Shown here: one piece after another, positions 11,850-25,100 of the stretch
Position numbering within the stretch: position 1 is the stretch's first letter
Layout of the letters: each line of letters opens with the position of its first letter
From: Lingula anatina
Lineage: Eukaryota > Brachiopoda > Lingulata > Lingulida > Lingulidae
Reading direction: 5' to 3'
NCBI RefSeq assembly: GCF_001039355.2
Contig: NW_019773599.1
Location: 7,533-71,532, forward strand
Length of the DNA: 64,000 nt
Program-made: the position numbers and the translations under genes
The notes under the pieces: generated by a model
Told to the model about the DNA's origin: nothing
The model's input: only the letters and a program-made list of their open reading frames with translations
The model's database searches: none

Positions 11850-13095
11850 TAAATATGAATCTCTTACTTGTGTCACCATTTTTACTGCATGTGAAAAAAT
11901 AAGTTGTTTCTGCACAAAATAACAATAATAAATAATAATAATAAATACATAGATAAATAATTTAAAATAAGAGTAATGAAAATATGTAATTTGAGGTAAT
12001 TAAATGGCAGCAATCTTCTTTTAATATATCCGAATGAATTCTTTCATACATTATTAAACTTGTTCACTAAGTTTGCAGCAGTTCCATTTAATTTTCTTTC
12101 AAATTATTTAAGAATTTGAAGTAGATGTATATTTACCCATACAAATGTTTAACTTTTCAAATTAATTGCTTTAATTTTTGATAAAACTATTACTATTACC
12201 GTAGATGGTACAAAAACCTCTCTCTGTTGTACACATGCAACCTCAAAAGGTTATTATTGTATTGTGTTTGATACGACTAAACGACAAATGCGTTGGATGC
12301 GAAGCTCTCCTGTCAAAAGAGTCAAAGAAACGATGTAAGAGTCCGCCATTTTCAAAAGAAGTATTTCTTCATAGTCAACAAAATGTTTCAGTTTTAAATG
12401 AAAATAAAGGAACATGAGCATAAGGTGAGCAAACGCGGAATGTTCACAACCATTCTTATATTTTAGTTAGGGATGCAGTTGCAGAATCGTCCTCTATGCA
12501 GTTTAAAATGCACACTGATTGAATGTTGTGTTAGACTTCAGTTTCCACTCACTCGCTCAGGGTGACATCTGGCAGAAAGTGAGCTTATGTACCAACTAAG
12601 CGCTTCGAAACTATTAAACATTTATCATTAGACGTCGCTTTATTCTATGCTAACCTCGCCCCCTTACTGCCCTTCTCCATCCCCCTCCACTATCCCTCTC
12701 CCAGTGTTGCCCAATTGTGCAGTTTGAGTGTGGTCCCCACCTTAAACATGTACCTGTAAGTCGATCATTTGCAATGATATACCTTTGGGCAATGTCTCTA
12801 GTTTACTGATGTTTTATGTTTTATGCTGTGGAACTGATCTCAGCTCTCGTCATATTTAAATGAGCTTTAGTTTCTTGAAGTTTCTAAAACAAAAAACAAA
12901 AAACAGGTGTACACATGACAGGTAAGGTGACAAACTAATTCATTTGAATAGTAGGGACACTGATCAAGGTCACCATAATTATACTTGAATTTAGGAAATC
13001 ATTGAAAAGCACAGACATTGTGAAGGGTACACAACTACTAAAGCTATATATACGTATGACTAGATACTGATAAGTAACTAATTTCATCATTTCAG
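11850..13095. other. Intergenic, probably with the CEP135 promoter and 5'UTR
   Basis: No protein-coding exon is supported. A possible 5'UTR donor (CCT|GTAAGT) lies at about 12750, and an acceptor (ATCATTTCAG) ends at 13095, just before the CEP135 start. A noncoding first exon in this interval is therefore likely. No TATA motif is evident. Confidence 0.4.
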
Positions 13096-13102
13096 GAATA
13101 AC

Positions 13103-13120
13103 ATGAGACCATTTCACTGA
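13103..13120 (+). promoter_or_regulatory. Short upstream ORF in the CEP135 leader
   Basis: ATG at 13103 followed by a stop at 13118-13120 (five sense codons), ending 16 nt before the CEP135 start at 13137. The position suits translational damping and re-initiation, but this is inferred from sequence only. Confidence 0.35.
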
Positions 13121-13136
13121 TACCAAGACTACAAAA

Positions 13137-16100
13137 ATGGCCTCCTCTGCATTAATGCAGCAAAAATTTGCAAATCTGCGCAAGCGTCTGGACCAGCTGG
13201 GTTATCGGCAGCCTCTGGGGGTGGAGTCCCTGCCTCTGGTGGAGAAGTTGTTTGCTGACTTAATTCATACCACCGAGAGTCTGAAGAAGTCCAAGTTGGC
13301 ATCGGGTGGAGGTTCGGATGAACCCCAGGCCCTCAGTGCGCAGATTGAACCCTATAAAAGTGACAATGCGAAGTTGGTGCGTGAAAACAACGAGTTGCAC
13401 TTGCAGCATATTAAGCAGAAGGAAGAGGCTGAGTTTACTATAAAAGGTAATACATATGACATGTATTTTTTGCTCTATTTATTGCCCTTTTCATTGATTT
13501 TAGATAGCAATCATTGAGCAACTTTCTTGTTCTGGCCTGATTTACTGGTTCAAACAAGTGTCTTTATTAGAAAACAGTTAATAGGTTTGAATATAAATGA
13601 AGCCACATTTTCTAAGAAACCAAAAAGAAAATTATTATTATTATTATTATTAATTTTTTTTTTACTTTTAAATGAAGTAGTTATTTGATTACATCAGTTG
13701 AGGTTTTTCAAGAAAAAAAAAGATGGAAATGCTAATAATTGAAATGCTGGTGGATGTCACATTGGATTGTTTTTAAGATAGTCAGAGACAGTCAGTAGTC
13801 AGAGTTTTTTCCAGTATTGGGGGTACAGGCTGTGCAAAATTATCTCCTGTAATTTCCTACAAAATTTTAGAGAGTCCAAGTCATCATTTTTCAAAAAAAT
13901 TTATAAGCTGTCCAGCTGTCTTAATTAGAAAATATTGGCCCTCGAGTAATGCTGGCAGCCTTCAAATGACAGCTGAACAGTTTGATGGGAAAACCTTGGT
14001 CATAGATAAATGAATTCTTAGGAAGATGGAGCAGTTTATTTTCACTATAAGTAAATGTGCACATTTAGACACATTGATTATAACCATTAATTAACTTCTC
14101 ACTGTTAATTTTCTCATGTTGTAGATTTAAAAGCCTCTTTAAGAAAGCTAGAACATGAAAATGCAGACCTCAAGTTTCTCAACAACCAGTACATCCACAA
14201 GATCAGAGTGCTGGAGAAGGAATCCAAGGACAAGACTGACAAGATCCTTCATTTACAAGAGAAGAACTTCCATGCTGTTGTACAGACACCAGGTAAGAAT
14301 ATAATATGCTGATCACAAAAACCAAAAAGACTGATCTATTTTCTGATGATGACCAGAGTAGTGCCATTGGGCAAGCTCCCTGGTCATATCATTGATTAGT
14401 TTAAGTCCATTTTTTATGATTTTGTTTTGATAATTTCATAACATGTAAAACTAGAAAAGCAAGGTGTGAGTTGATCCACTGTGTTCAGACTAAGGCCGCA
14501 TTCACATCGAGAAGAGCCGAGGCTTTACAAAGCCAAGAACTAAATATGGCGGACGTACATGAAAGGAAAACCACCTAATCTTTTAAAAGTCTTTCCGTCT
14601 CTCACACGCCTCCCCACGAGTCGTCCCTGCGAGGGTACAGTCATTAAATCTCGGCTCCATCGGGACGACACGTGGGGAGGCGTGTGAGAGGCGGAGAGAC
14701 CATTAAAGGATAAGGTGGTTTTCCTTTCATGTACGTCCAACATATTTAGTTCTCGGCTTTGTAGATCCTTGGCTCTTCTTGATGTGAATGCGGCCTTAGT
14801 TATCCTTCCTAACACATATCCCAAAATCTGATATTGGATTACTCCATCTGGCAAACTTTATGGCTTATGAGGAGACTCCGAAATACACTCATGTAACTCT
14901 AATCTTTAACTCTTGTCATAATTCAACCAAAAATGTTCACACCTGTTCTTTTTATGTTGCCTTGTTTTAATTGTTTAATTTAATAGTTGTAGCTTGCAGT
15001 AATGCTTTGTATCTGGAATTATTTCTCATTTGTTCATTTTGTATGGGTAGGAGGAAAAAAGAAGACCATTCCATTCAGACGGCAGCGCATGGAGATAGAT
15101 TCTACTCTACCCCCAGCAGAGAGACCCCAAGTCCCCCCTGGAAGTCAAGTAGAGGACCCCTTTGTGGCTGATCTTCTTCAGTTGGCAGACAAGAAGATAG
15201 AGGAAATGACGGGGGAGGTGAAGAAATACAAGGATCTCAATGAAATTGCTGAAGGAAAGATCAAGAATCTCCGCACTCAGGTAGGTTTGCTGTTGTTTTA
15301 ATTTTATTGAAAAATTCATTTCTATACCTAACGTATAGATGTCTGACAAACCTATAGCTCTTCAAGCTGCTAGGGGTAATTAACCACAGTCGATTACCTC
15401 CTAGTTACTCAAAGGGGCGTGCCAGACAATTAAGCTGATTACACTGGATGCAGTTTAGCAAGAACCCTTGCAAAATTAGATCGATCTAGCTAGTATGATG
15501 GGTTTATGGGAATGCAGTCATAGAAGTGGCAAAAACTTTAATATTGGAGGGAAGATGGAACTGAAGGGGGAAATACAATGGAATGGCCCTTAAAGGGTAC
15601 CTGTACTCCATACAGATGTGCATTGTTCTAACAGTTACAAGCTATTTATGGACAAAACATTTTTTTTGTACTTGTCTATTTGTTGGCAGTGAAAAACACA
15701 CTGGGTTTGCCAGATTTTATTTTGCTTTTGCCAGATAGCTCAAGAGAGATCATGTCAATATGGTTAAAGATAACAATTTTTCTCTTACCAAAGTAATTAA
15801 TTGTAAGTAATTGTAAATATTATTTCAGTATGAGCTTGGATACAAATGGCTGTATAGTTTGACTGAGTCTCAGAAAATTTAAAAAAAAAAATTGTTAAAA
15901 ATATATATTAGCAATTTGGAGTTGGTGTTTGAGGAGAGTAAGCAATCAATGGCTTAAGAATGTTTTCATATCAGTGCATCTATTTCAAATATTGACCACC
16001 TCAACTGAAGGTTTAACCCAAATAATGTGTGTGTTATGTTTTTGTTGTCTGGGAGAGAGTAACAAGTTCTAATGCAAAAAGTCCTGAAAGGTAAACTTTT

Positions 16101-16347
16101 GTATGTTTTATTTTGATACAGAGCCAGCCTGAATTCATATGGGATGTAGCACTTTATTGAAATGCATTGCCATTTTAGAGCTAGTTTGTGTATCTTTGTT
16201 AGATCAGAACACACATACATAACCCATCTTAAAGCAAGTTAGAAAATTTAAGTTTTTTTTCTGTCTGGGGAGGGTGTAAATGTAATGCAAACAACTATGA
16301 AAGATCATCAAAGACCAGGGCTGAAAAAAATAATGCTTTAGTTTAAT

Positions 16348-16394
<47 letters not shown>

Positions 16395-19300
16395 TTCTTT
16401 AGAATTGTGGTAGATTAAATAATGCCAGAAAGAAGACGTGAGTAAACTGGCACACATAGCTAGGTTTAAGGTTAGATTTGTAGTCCACATTCTTTTCAAT
16501 GCAGAAATATGAAATATGCTTCTTTTTACCCTTGATATTTTCGTAATGCAGGTATTCTCACCTGTCACTTAACTTTAAATAGTATGTCCTTGTGTAAGGA
16601 CCTTTTTACAAGAGGGGAACTGGTGTGGAAAATGGGGTTAAACATGTCATTTTCACTAAATATTGTTTAGTCTGCAGTCCCATTTGAATGACTACTCACC
16701 TTGCAGAGGGGCTTGAAAGGATTATTTTTCATAAATGCTCAGTAAATATGTAATATACGCCTCCTTGACTTTCTTATTATCTCAATTTTTACTGGACATA
16801 CATATTAGTGGGATCAGGGGAAAGATGAAGAGAATATTCCATATAACTGTAAGTCTGAAACTATGTCAAAGACTATTCACTTTGCTTTTTAGACTGTTAT
16901 TTTTATCTAAATAATTGACAAGTTCCAAAGCTTATAAAAAGCTACACAAATGATATCAAGAAATGGATTCAGATTTTTTTAAAGGCATTCTTTTTGCAGT
17001 TTCACGCCATCCCCCCTGTGAAAGTTTTGTACACGAGTGTGCAGCCTAGCAACATGTAAACAACATGGCTGCAGCAAATGAGGGTTCACTTTTCAATCCA
17101 GGTGTGTACTGATTGGTTCCTTTAAACTGTTGGGCCGGCCCCTCCCCCAGGGTTAGCATATGAAAGCTGAGCATTAGGATTAATGAGTATTGAATTTCAT
17201 AATCAAAGGCTCCCCATAATGCACTGACACAGTATCAGGGTAAGCAAGCATGCGCCGTGTAAACAACCCTTCTTATCACTGACTGTTGAAATTCAAAATG
17301 AGGTATGGGTTTACGTTGACCTAGTTAACCGGCTTACTGTGAGTAAAAACTGCTGAGAGCATGTATGAAGTGGGTTTGATGCGAGTTGACTGAGGTAATG
17401 TCCCTAAGACCTAGAAGCTCCTCACACCAGAGGAGCAGAACCAGGGTAAGTCATTGATTGACCAGTTCTGTGACACTTTTTATCCACTTTTAATGACTGG
17501 TATTACTGGAGGTATTGACCCTGTCTATTGGGTATGCGCTGGCTCCATGTAACACTGTGTTTGCATAGGGGTGTCTGATGTTTATTGTGCAAGCAGCGGT
17601 AGTTTGGGTTCAAAGACAGTTGTAGGCTTGGGACGGGTCTTTGTCACATTCCCTTGCTGGTTGTGGTGCATGCAGGTGCACTGTCAGTGGCTTAGAAGGT
17701 AAGTAGGAAGCTGTTGCCTTTTCATTAAATTTTTCTGGTGGCCACTTGTATTAGAGGTCATGTTCTCTCACTGGGGAAGATCTAAACTGAAATCATTTTC
17801 ATTTTCTTTCAACTTTCATGTGGATTTTAAGACCTGATATGAACACAGAGTGCATGCACTAGTATACTCTACAGATGCAACAAGTTTTCCTTTCATACAA
17901 AGCTCAAATTTTCTCTCACTGCAACAGAATTAAGCAGAGTGAGGGTCTCCAGGGTGATTGATTCAGTTGGGTTTTCCCCAGCAATTACCAGTGCACTAAG
18001 ATCAGCTGTTCTCCCTCAGTGCTAAGTGCACTGAACCATTGCAGTGTTCCTGTCTGATCTATTATGTCTGCCTTCTGGTGATGGATAGGTGTCAGATAAT
18101 AGAATAACTTTATTGAGCTCTGGATATTACCATTTACAAAACGAACTACAAGATTAAAGTAGACAAAGAAAAGTGCTATGTATATTTTTTTTTTGGAAAT
18201 GAAAACAGCATGGGCAGAGATGGGGGATAATATACTTGATAGCACCCTGGGTTTCTTTTAACTGGATACTTATATCTGTTATTTGCATATAGTTGGGAGT
18301 GAAAATGACAGAGGCAAAGTGACAGTGGGGGGACCGGGGGGGGGGGGGGGAGGTCCATTGCACTTTGAAATACAGGGTGCATTTGACAATATGAAATGAT
18401 TAGAATGTCTAAGGGCTTACTAATATATTATCTTCTCTTGTGCAATATCTGCATATGCCTGGTAGAACAGAACTGCAGCGTACAGTATTGAGTTTATATC
18501 AGGAAATGATGATGTGGAGTTGGCATTCTGTTGGCTCACTTTTATTAGGTTCATTAGCAAGGAGAAAAATAACTTTTCTATCCATTCAGAGACCAGTTAT
18601 AAATAAGTAATAGGTATTTAGTCCCACTGGCCTTGAGTTAATCTCAGTAAGGAGTTAAACTTGGGTTAATATTTTTAATATATAGTATCCTTGACTTTCA
18701 GAGTTTGTTAGAAAGTAACCTGGTTTTCAGCCTGACACACAGTTAAGCTAGGGAGTGGGGAATGATGGTTTACATTGAGGTTATCTGGCTAATCAGGACA
18801 GTACATTTTCTTGCTGGTTATCACAAGGCTTGGCCTTTTCTGTTGATTTATCAGAACTATAATCAAGGCAATTTTTTTTCTCAAATGCAGTTTACAGTGG
18901 TTGACAGATGAGAAAGGTTATTAAGAGCTTACTTTGTTTGAGTCTAAATATGAAGCTGAAGGTCAGATAAATTGTTTGTATTTGCTTTAGTATTATATAA
19001 AGTAGTAATTTTATCAAAAAGTAAATAAATAGACAATTATACAAACAAATAATCAGACACATTAAGGGTGCCCCATGTAAAATTAATTGAAAGATCAAAT
19101 GACCCAAGTGCCTTCATCAGTCAGGGAGTCAAGTTTACACACAATAGTACTCCTCATTACACATACTGCCACTGAATGCTGGCTCAATAGGCCCAAGAGA
19201 TTCTTTGATTAATTGAAATCAATTCCCTCTCCGTGTCACTGTTTACTCAACTAATCAAGTCTGAGTCCTCTGTGGAAAGCAGAAAAGGATCTTTGGGACT

Positions 19301-22046
19301 TTGGGATGTGGTGAAGAATGGAGAATGGATGAGAAATATTTGCAGTATTTATTAATTTAATTTATTTTCCCAGGTCAGGTGGGATTTATTTGATTTACTA
19401 TAATTTTTTAACTGCTAAAGCACTGCACTCTACCTATTTATTTTATAGTACAAAGTGAAACCATTTGTAAGGACTTATCTTTCTCAATTTACTTTTGTTT
19501 AAAGGTATCAAATCAATAGGTCTGTGTTGTGTGGTAGTAATTTTTTTTATGGGCAATGGATTTTGTGCACCCCCACCCTCTGGTTAACCTATTTTGTAAA
19601 TGGGATGCATGTTTCAAGTTGTCTTATAAAATTAAGAAAAGGATATTTTTTATTTATTGATTACATCTATATTTGCACAAGCATGCATGCAGATACTATA
19701 TACACATAACAGAGTATATTCATAGTAGAGCTTTTCAAATAGAAAATTTATCTGTCCCAGAGATATGGCTATATGTCAGTGTATGTTCAATGCCATGCAT
19801 TTCAGAGGGGTGTTTTCCAGTTCCATTTCATTCATTCAAGGGACCTCTTAGCCTTGTTGTTCCAATATTTATCCAGCCCTTCTAAATCCATTATTATACT
19901 GCAAGCTTTGGGTATTTTGATACTTCAAGCAAGCATAATGGCTTTGTGGAACAATGTTGACGATTGTCCCCATAAGTTATGACAAACAACACTTTGCCCT
20001 CTTCCTGTTTTGTTTCACTTTCTTGAAGTCTTATTTACATTCACGTGATTCAAGAGGGAAAATTCAAATCTGCAACAGTCAAGGGTTGGGTTTCATGTTA
20101 AAGTTTTGTTGAAATTTTTGTCAAAAACAGCTGGAAAGTTCAAATCGGTGGTAAGTTAAAAGTGATGAAAAATGTTTGAGTGAAGCATGAAAGCAGTTTT
20201 CTGTGGGAAATTCATTTTATATGGAGTTCTCAAGGCTGCTCCGCTCGTTCGCCACTGCCACATGTTGTTCATGCCGGTGATGGTTGATATCTGAAGAGAA
20301 GAATTTATCTTAGATTGCACATGGCTGATGTGAAGAGTTTAAGTCACCAAGAGGGTTACCACCAGGAAGGTGTGTGTGTGTGTGTGTGTGTATGTGTGTA
20401 TGTGTGTGTGGGTGTGCGTGCGTGCGTGCTACTAACACATACCAAATTGGGAGTGTTATGATTGGAGTAGAGGAAGATTTGGGAGTGTTCATACTTCTAA
20501 ATTATATCTGATTTGTCACAATCCCTGTGTTTGCTCCTGAATATAAATATAGCTGCAAGTTTAACCATACTAGTATATTAATTGGGGGTCAAGGAAAGCA
20601 GGGAGATATTTTCAGAGATACGGACCAAACTGACCGTTCAGCCCACATTTATTAATCAAAAATTATGCCTAGTATGAAGAATCCTTTTCTTACCAGTAAT
20701 TAAGTGTTTTAAGATGGTAAAACCTGGTTGAGATAATATTTTTTTTGGAGGAGGAGGAGGGGGGGGCTTCATGCCAAAAGAAGATATAATTAGGAAATGT
20801 AATATTTATTATTTATTGAGTTGAGAAGTAACAAAAGGAAGTTTTTCCATACAGAGTAATAACAATAGGCAAGTCTGCCCTAATATGACAAGCACTTGTT
20901 AGATGAGATTGATTGGTCCATACTGGGATGTTTTCCCAACAAAGGCCAGACAAATGGCATCATCCATCACTGTGACTGTGCTTGGTCTTCACAATACAAG
21001 ATCAATGGATAATTTCCCTCAGTAAACCTGACATATATATTTATTACATGTACACTATACACTTCGTCCAGAATCTCTGTATACTGTTAAACAGCAGGTA
21101 CAATACAGTGTGGTGTAATATTTATGTCCTTTTTGACCAGGACAATGGATAACCTGGAAGCAGATGGTGGGAATTGTTTGCTGTAAATGTGTATTTATTG
21201 AAACTATTTTTAAGTGACTGCTGATGAATGTGTGCTCTGTTCAGTAGGTTGCTGTTGCTCCAGTTTGCAAATAATTTGCCTAAAGTTAAGTTAAACAGTT
21301 TTTGTTAGATTGACAATGTCTTGGTTGAGAGTTTAGTAATGAGTATAGTAAGGAGAAAATAATGTGAAAATTTAATGCAATGATAAGTATGAATAATCTG
21401 AAGGACTACTCAGTAGACTCTTTTTTTCTGTCAACGTGTTTTTGCTGACCAAAACCTGCTGTATTTTCAGGTTGACCAACGTGATGAGGAAATAGACCGT
21501 CTGGGCAGGATGTTGGACGGAGGGCGGCCCTACGATGTGGTCGCCTTGGAAACAAGGAACAGGGCCAATGAACGCATGATCTCACACCTCAATATACAGG
21601 TAAGAGAAATTAGGTTTGTAAATTTCTGTTAAATGATATGATGCAAGTTTTCATAGTCTTACTTAAATCAAGTTAAAATTTGTGAATGTTACAAAACAAA
21701 GATCCAACAAAATATAGTTATTATTTGACGTACAATTCCACAAAGGTCCCGCCGTGACCTACCTTTTGTCCCACAAATACCCCATGACCCTATCTCAATC
21801 CCACTTCCAGATTGACTACCTACAGCAGAAAAATCGTGAGTACCAGCGGCGTCTGGATGAGGCTCAGCTGGTGGAGCGGGAGGCGAGGTCCGAGACCATC
21901 GATCTGAATGCTAAGAACAAGGCCCTGGCGGCGGACCTGGAGGATGTGGACCGCATGGCACAGTCCTTGCAGCTACAGAAAGATTCCGTGATGAGGAGTG
22001 CTGATATGGAGCTGTCAGATGCTAAGGTAAGTGTGTGTGTTTGTGT

Positions 22047-22077
<31 letters not shown>

Positions 22078-22078
22078 N

Positions 22079-22166
<88 letters not shown>

Positions 22167-25100
22167 CAATTCTTGTTAACTTCTTTTTGAAAATTAAACC
22201 ACTTTTGACTTATTGGTGACAATTGTGTGTTCTTTTCAATTCTAGATTGAGCTTGAAAGGTCAAGGCAAGAATTACAAGACTTAGATCTTACAGTGTCAC
22301 AACTAAGAGAAGTAAGTAATTCAAAGATTGTTTAGGGTTTAATTTGGTCTGTTGTGCTTATATCTTTAGTTAAGCTATGTTGATGCAAAAGCATGACTTA
22401 TAAGTTTCCAGTTTCCATGTGATTTAATGATACAGTAGCACAAACACAGTGCTGTTAGTATTAAATATTCATCGAAGTCTGTATGTTTACCTGTATTAAA
22501 TAGAAGGGCAACAGTTTGGCAGTTGCCATGTAGTTTTTCATTACATTTTAATAGCCTTAAACACAGTCTAGTAATACAAACCTATATGCGTGCTATACCT
22601 GCATTAACTCTTTACAAGTACATATTAATTTTAAAATATTCTATTTAGAGAGAACAATTACCTGGTGTGTAAGTTGTCTTGCATGAAAGCAGACTGTATG
22701 TTTTAGTAAATTGTAAACAATATGTCACCTGTGTGTTATCAGGAAAAGCAGCAGTATGGAGAAGACAATGCAGCTCTGAGGTCGCGGCTGTCGTCGCGGG
22801 AAGCAGACTACCAGAGACTGGAAGAACTTATGGCCAAAGTGCAGGAAGACAAGAAGAGGCTCAGTCAGAGAGTGAATAAATTAACTTCCAATGGTAAGTA
22901 GTGTAGACAGATATTGGGAGTTCACTAATGAATTGATTTTTGTTAAGAAGAACAATAAATGAAAATAAAAAAGTAATAAATATATAATGAAGGTGTTGTT
23001 CCAAAGTTGATGACATGAAGTATTGCAACACCCACCTAAAATTATATATATTTGTTGTTTTACTCCTGTTTTGGTTAACTTTTCATAGTGAGAGCTTGTG
23101 TTGTGGTGTTGCTGTGAAGTATTGAAACACCCTTCAAATTATACACATTTTTAAGTTCACTCCTGTGCTTGCTTACTTTTCACTTTTCAGAGAGAGAGCT
23201 TGTGTTAGAAATTGAGAGGTTGAAGAAGAAAAACGGCCTAGTCAAGAAAAGAGGCAAGTCTCCCAACCGCCTGGATGCCTTTATCCGGGGGCTGGAGGAG
23301 GAGAGGGATTATTACAAGGGAGAGGTGGACACGTTGCAGAAGATGATGCAGCAGCAGCGGTCAGCTTCTCCAGCCAGGGGACGCAGTCCAGCCAGGGCAA
23401 AACGTGACACCTCCCCAGGAGGAAAGGTACAGCTCTGATGTGGAGTTTAAATGGAAAATCTTCACGAGATACGGAAAAACAGACAGTCATGCATTTAGCT
23501 TAGGTTTTGATATTTGTATCAGTCTTTAAAAAAAAGCGTTAAAAATATAATTTATCCGTATGACTGGCATTATTTCACTAAGACTGATCTATAGGAGTAA
23601 TCAAAAATATATATCCATTTTGATTATTTACATTGTTGGGAGGTACAGAAGTCATCAGGTTCTGTGTATTTTGACAGAGTGCAGCTCACTACGAGACCAT
23701 AGTTCGTGTGTTGGAGGACGAGAGAGATTTCTACAAGAAAGAGTACGAGAAGGCACGCACAATGTCCAGAACAGCCAGTCCTGCTCGCTCTCCTCCAACT
23801 AGAGACAGGGTGAGGCTTTGAGCTTATTATGTGAAATAATTTTTTTGTATTATTTCAGTCTATGTGTGTAACTTTCCCCTCTCTTTCATGTTGTTTAATT
23901 TTTATTTTTTAAATTTTTATTTTTTAAATTTCATTTTATTATTTATTTATTTTTTTTTTTCAATTTCGAAACGTGAATTTTTAAAATTTCTTAGAAACTT
24001 TGTAATAAGGATTGGAAATAATTCAATTAAAAGTTTTGGTGAATTTGAGACAAATAATTTTGTACTCCAGCATCTTGCAGTGTTTTATTGACTTCACATC
24101 TGAGGCAAGCTGTCTGTTTCTTGTTCAGAGTGTTGCCGAGGAGACAGAGCTGCTCAGGGTGACCCGAGAGAGGAACGAGTTACAGGCATTACTGGACAAG
24201 TTTGAGCGGCACATGGCCGAGATCCAGTCCAATGTCAAGGTGCTAACGTCAGAGAGAGATAAGCTGAATCTGATGTATGAACAGGTGGGTATGGTTATCA
24301 GTTCTGACACACCCACTGATACCAGTATAGGCCTTTATTAGCTAAATGATGAGCAGAAAAGCAAGGTTATTATTTTGTGGAAGATCTGTTGTGGAGATGC
24401 CTGAAAAGTTTCATTTGCCCTCGTTCGTACACACAATTACAGGCACTTAGCATAGGTATGGATACACTTCGGGCTCTCTGTCTCTGAAAGTTTTGTGATT
24501 TCTTAGTACATTGTCATATAATTGTTTATTTCCTTCCCTGGTCTAACTATTAAATACTATTCACATCAAGACTAAAGAAGAGCTGCAGAGGATGAGGAGA
24601 GATGTGGTGAAGTCTCCCAAGTCTCCCAAAGTCTCTCTGGCAGCGCAGGCAGTGTTACGGCGCGTGGAGAATGAGAGGGATGACGCAATTGCAGACCTGA
24701 GGCGTATGACCACAGAGAGAGATAGTATGAGGGAGAGGCTAAAGGTAAAAAAGAAAATATTGAAATTATTCTTCTTATCATTACTGTAAAGAATTTGAAC
24801 AGTAAACGTAAAGATAAGAGTTTCCTTTCTATATGGAAATCAGATACACGTGTAATGGTTTAGAAATCATTTGGCAAAAATCTTAGGTAGAATGATTTCC
24901 TCTTGCAGATGGCCACAGAAACAAGTCTTTCAGACAGAGCCAGGCTGGAACAAAAAATAGAAGATTTAGAAAATGCACTGCATAATGTAAGTGACAGCAA
25001 TTGAAAAATGGTACTCCAAATATTAGAAGTTAATTAGTTGCAGGGACATTCAGCTCCCACCTTTGCTCACCTTCCCCTCCGTGTTATTTTTTTGTTCAGA

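Larger units (their letters stand above)
15281..21470. other. Large CEP135 intron 3 (6.2 kb)
   Basis: It separates exons 3 and 4. No extra exon is required, because the protein aligns across the junction with the CEP135 family. It contains AT runs (16353-16391), a GT/GC-rich run (about 20371-20428), a poly-G patch (18336-18350), a TGGGAATGCAGTC repeat end at 15507, and a GC-richer island near 17000-17250. Several low-grade ORFs inside carry no recognisable domain. Confidence 0.7.

Noticed and set aside
21864-22219. Open frames of Thr-His or Cys-Val repeats
   Set aside because: They are translations of the GT microsatellite joined to CEP135 exon 5.
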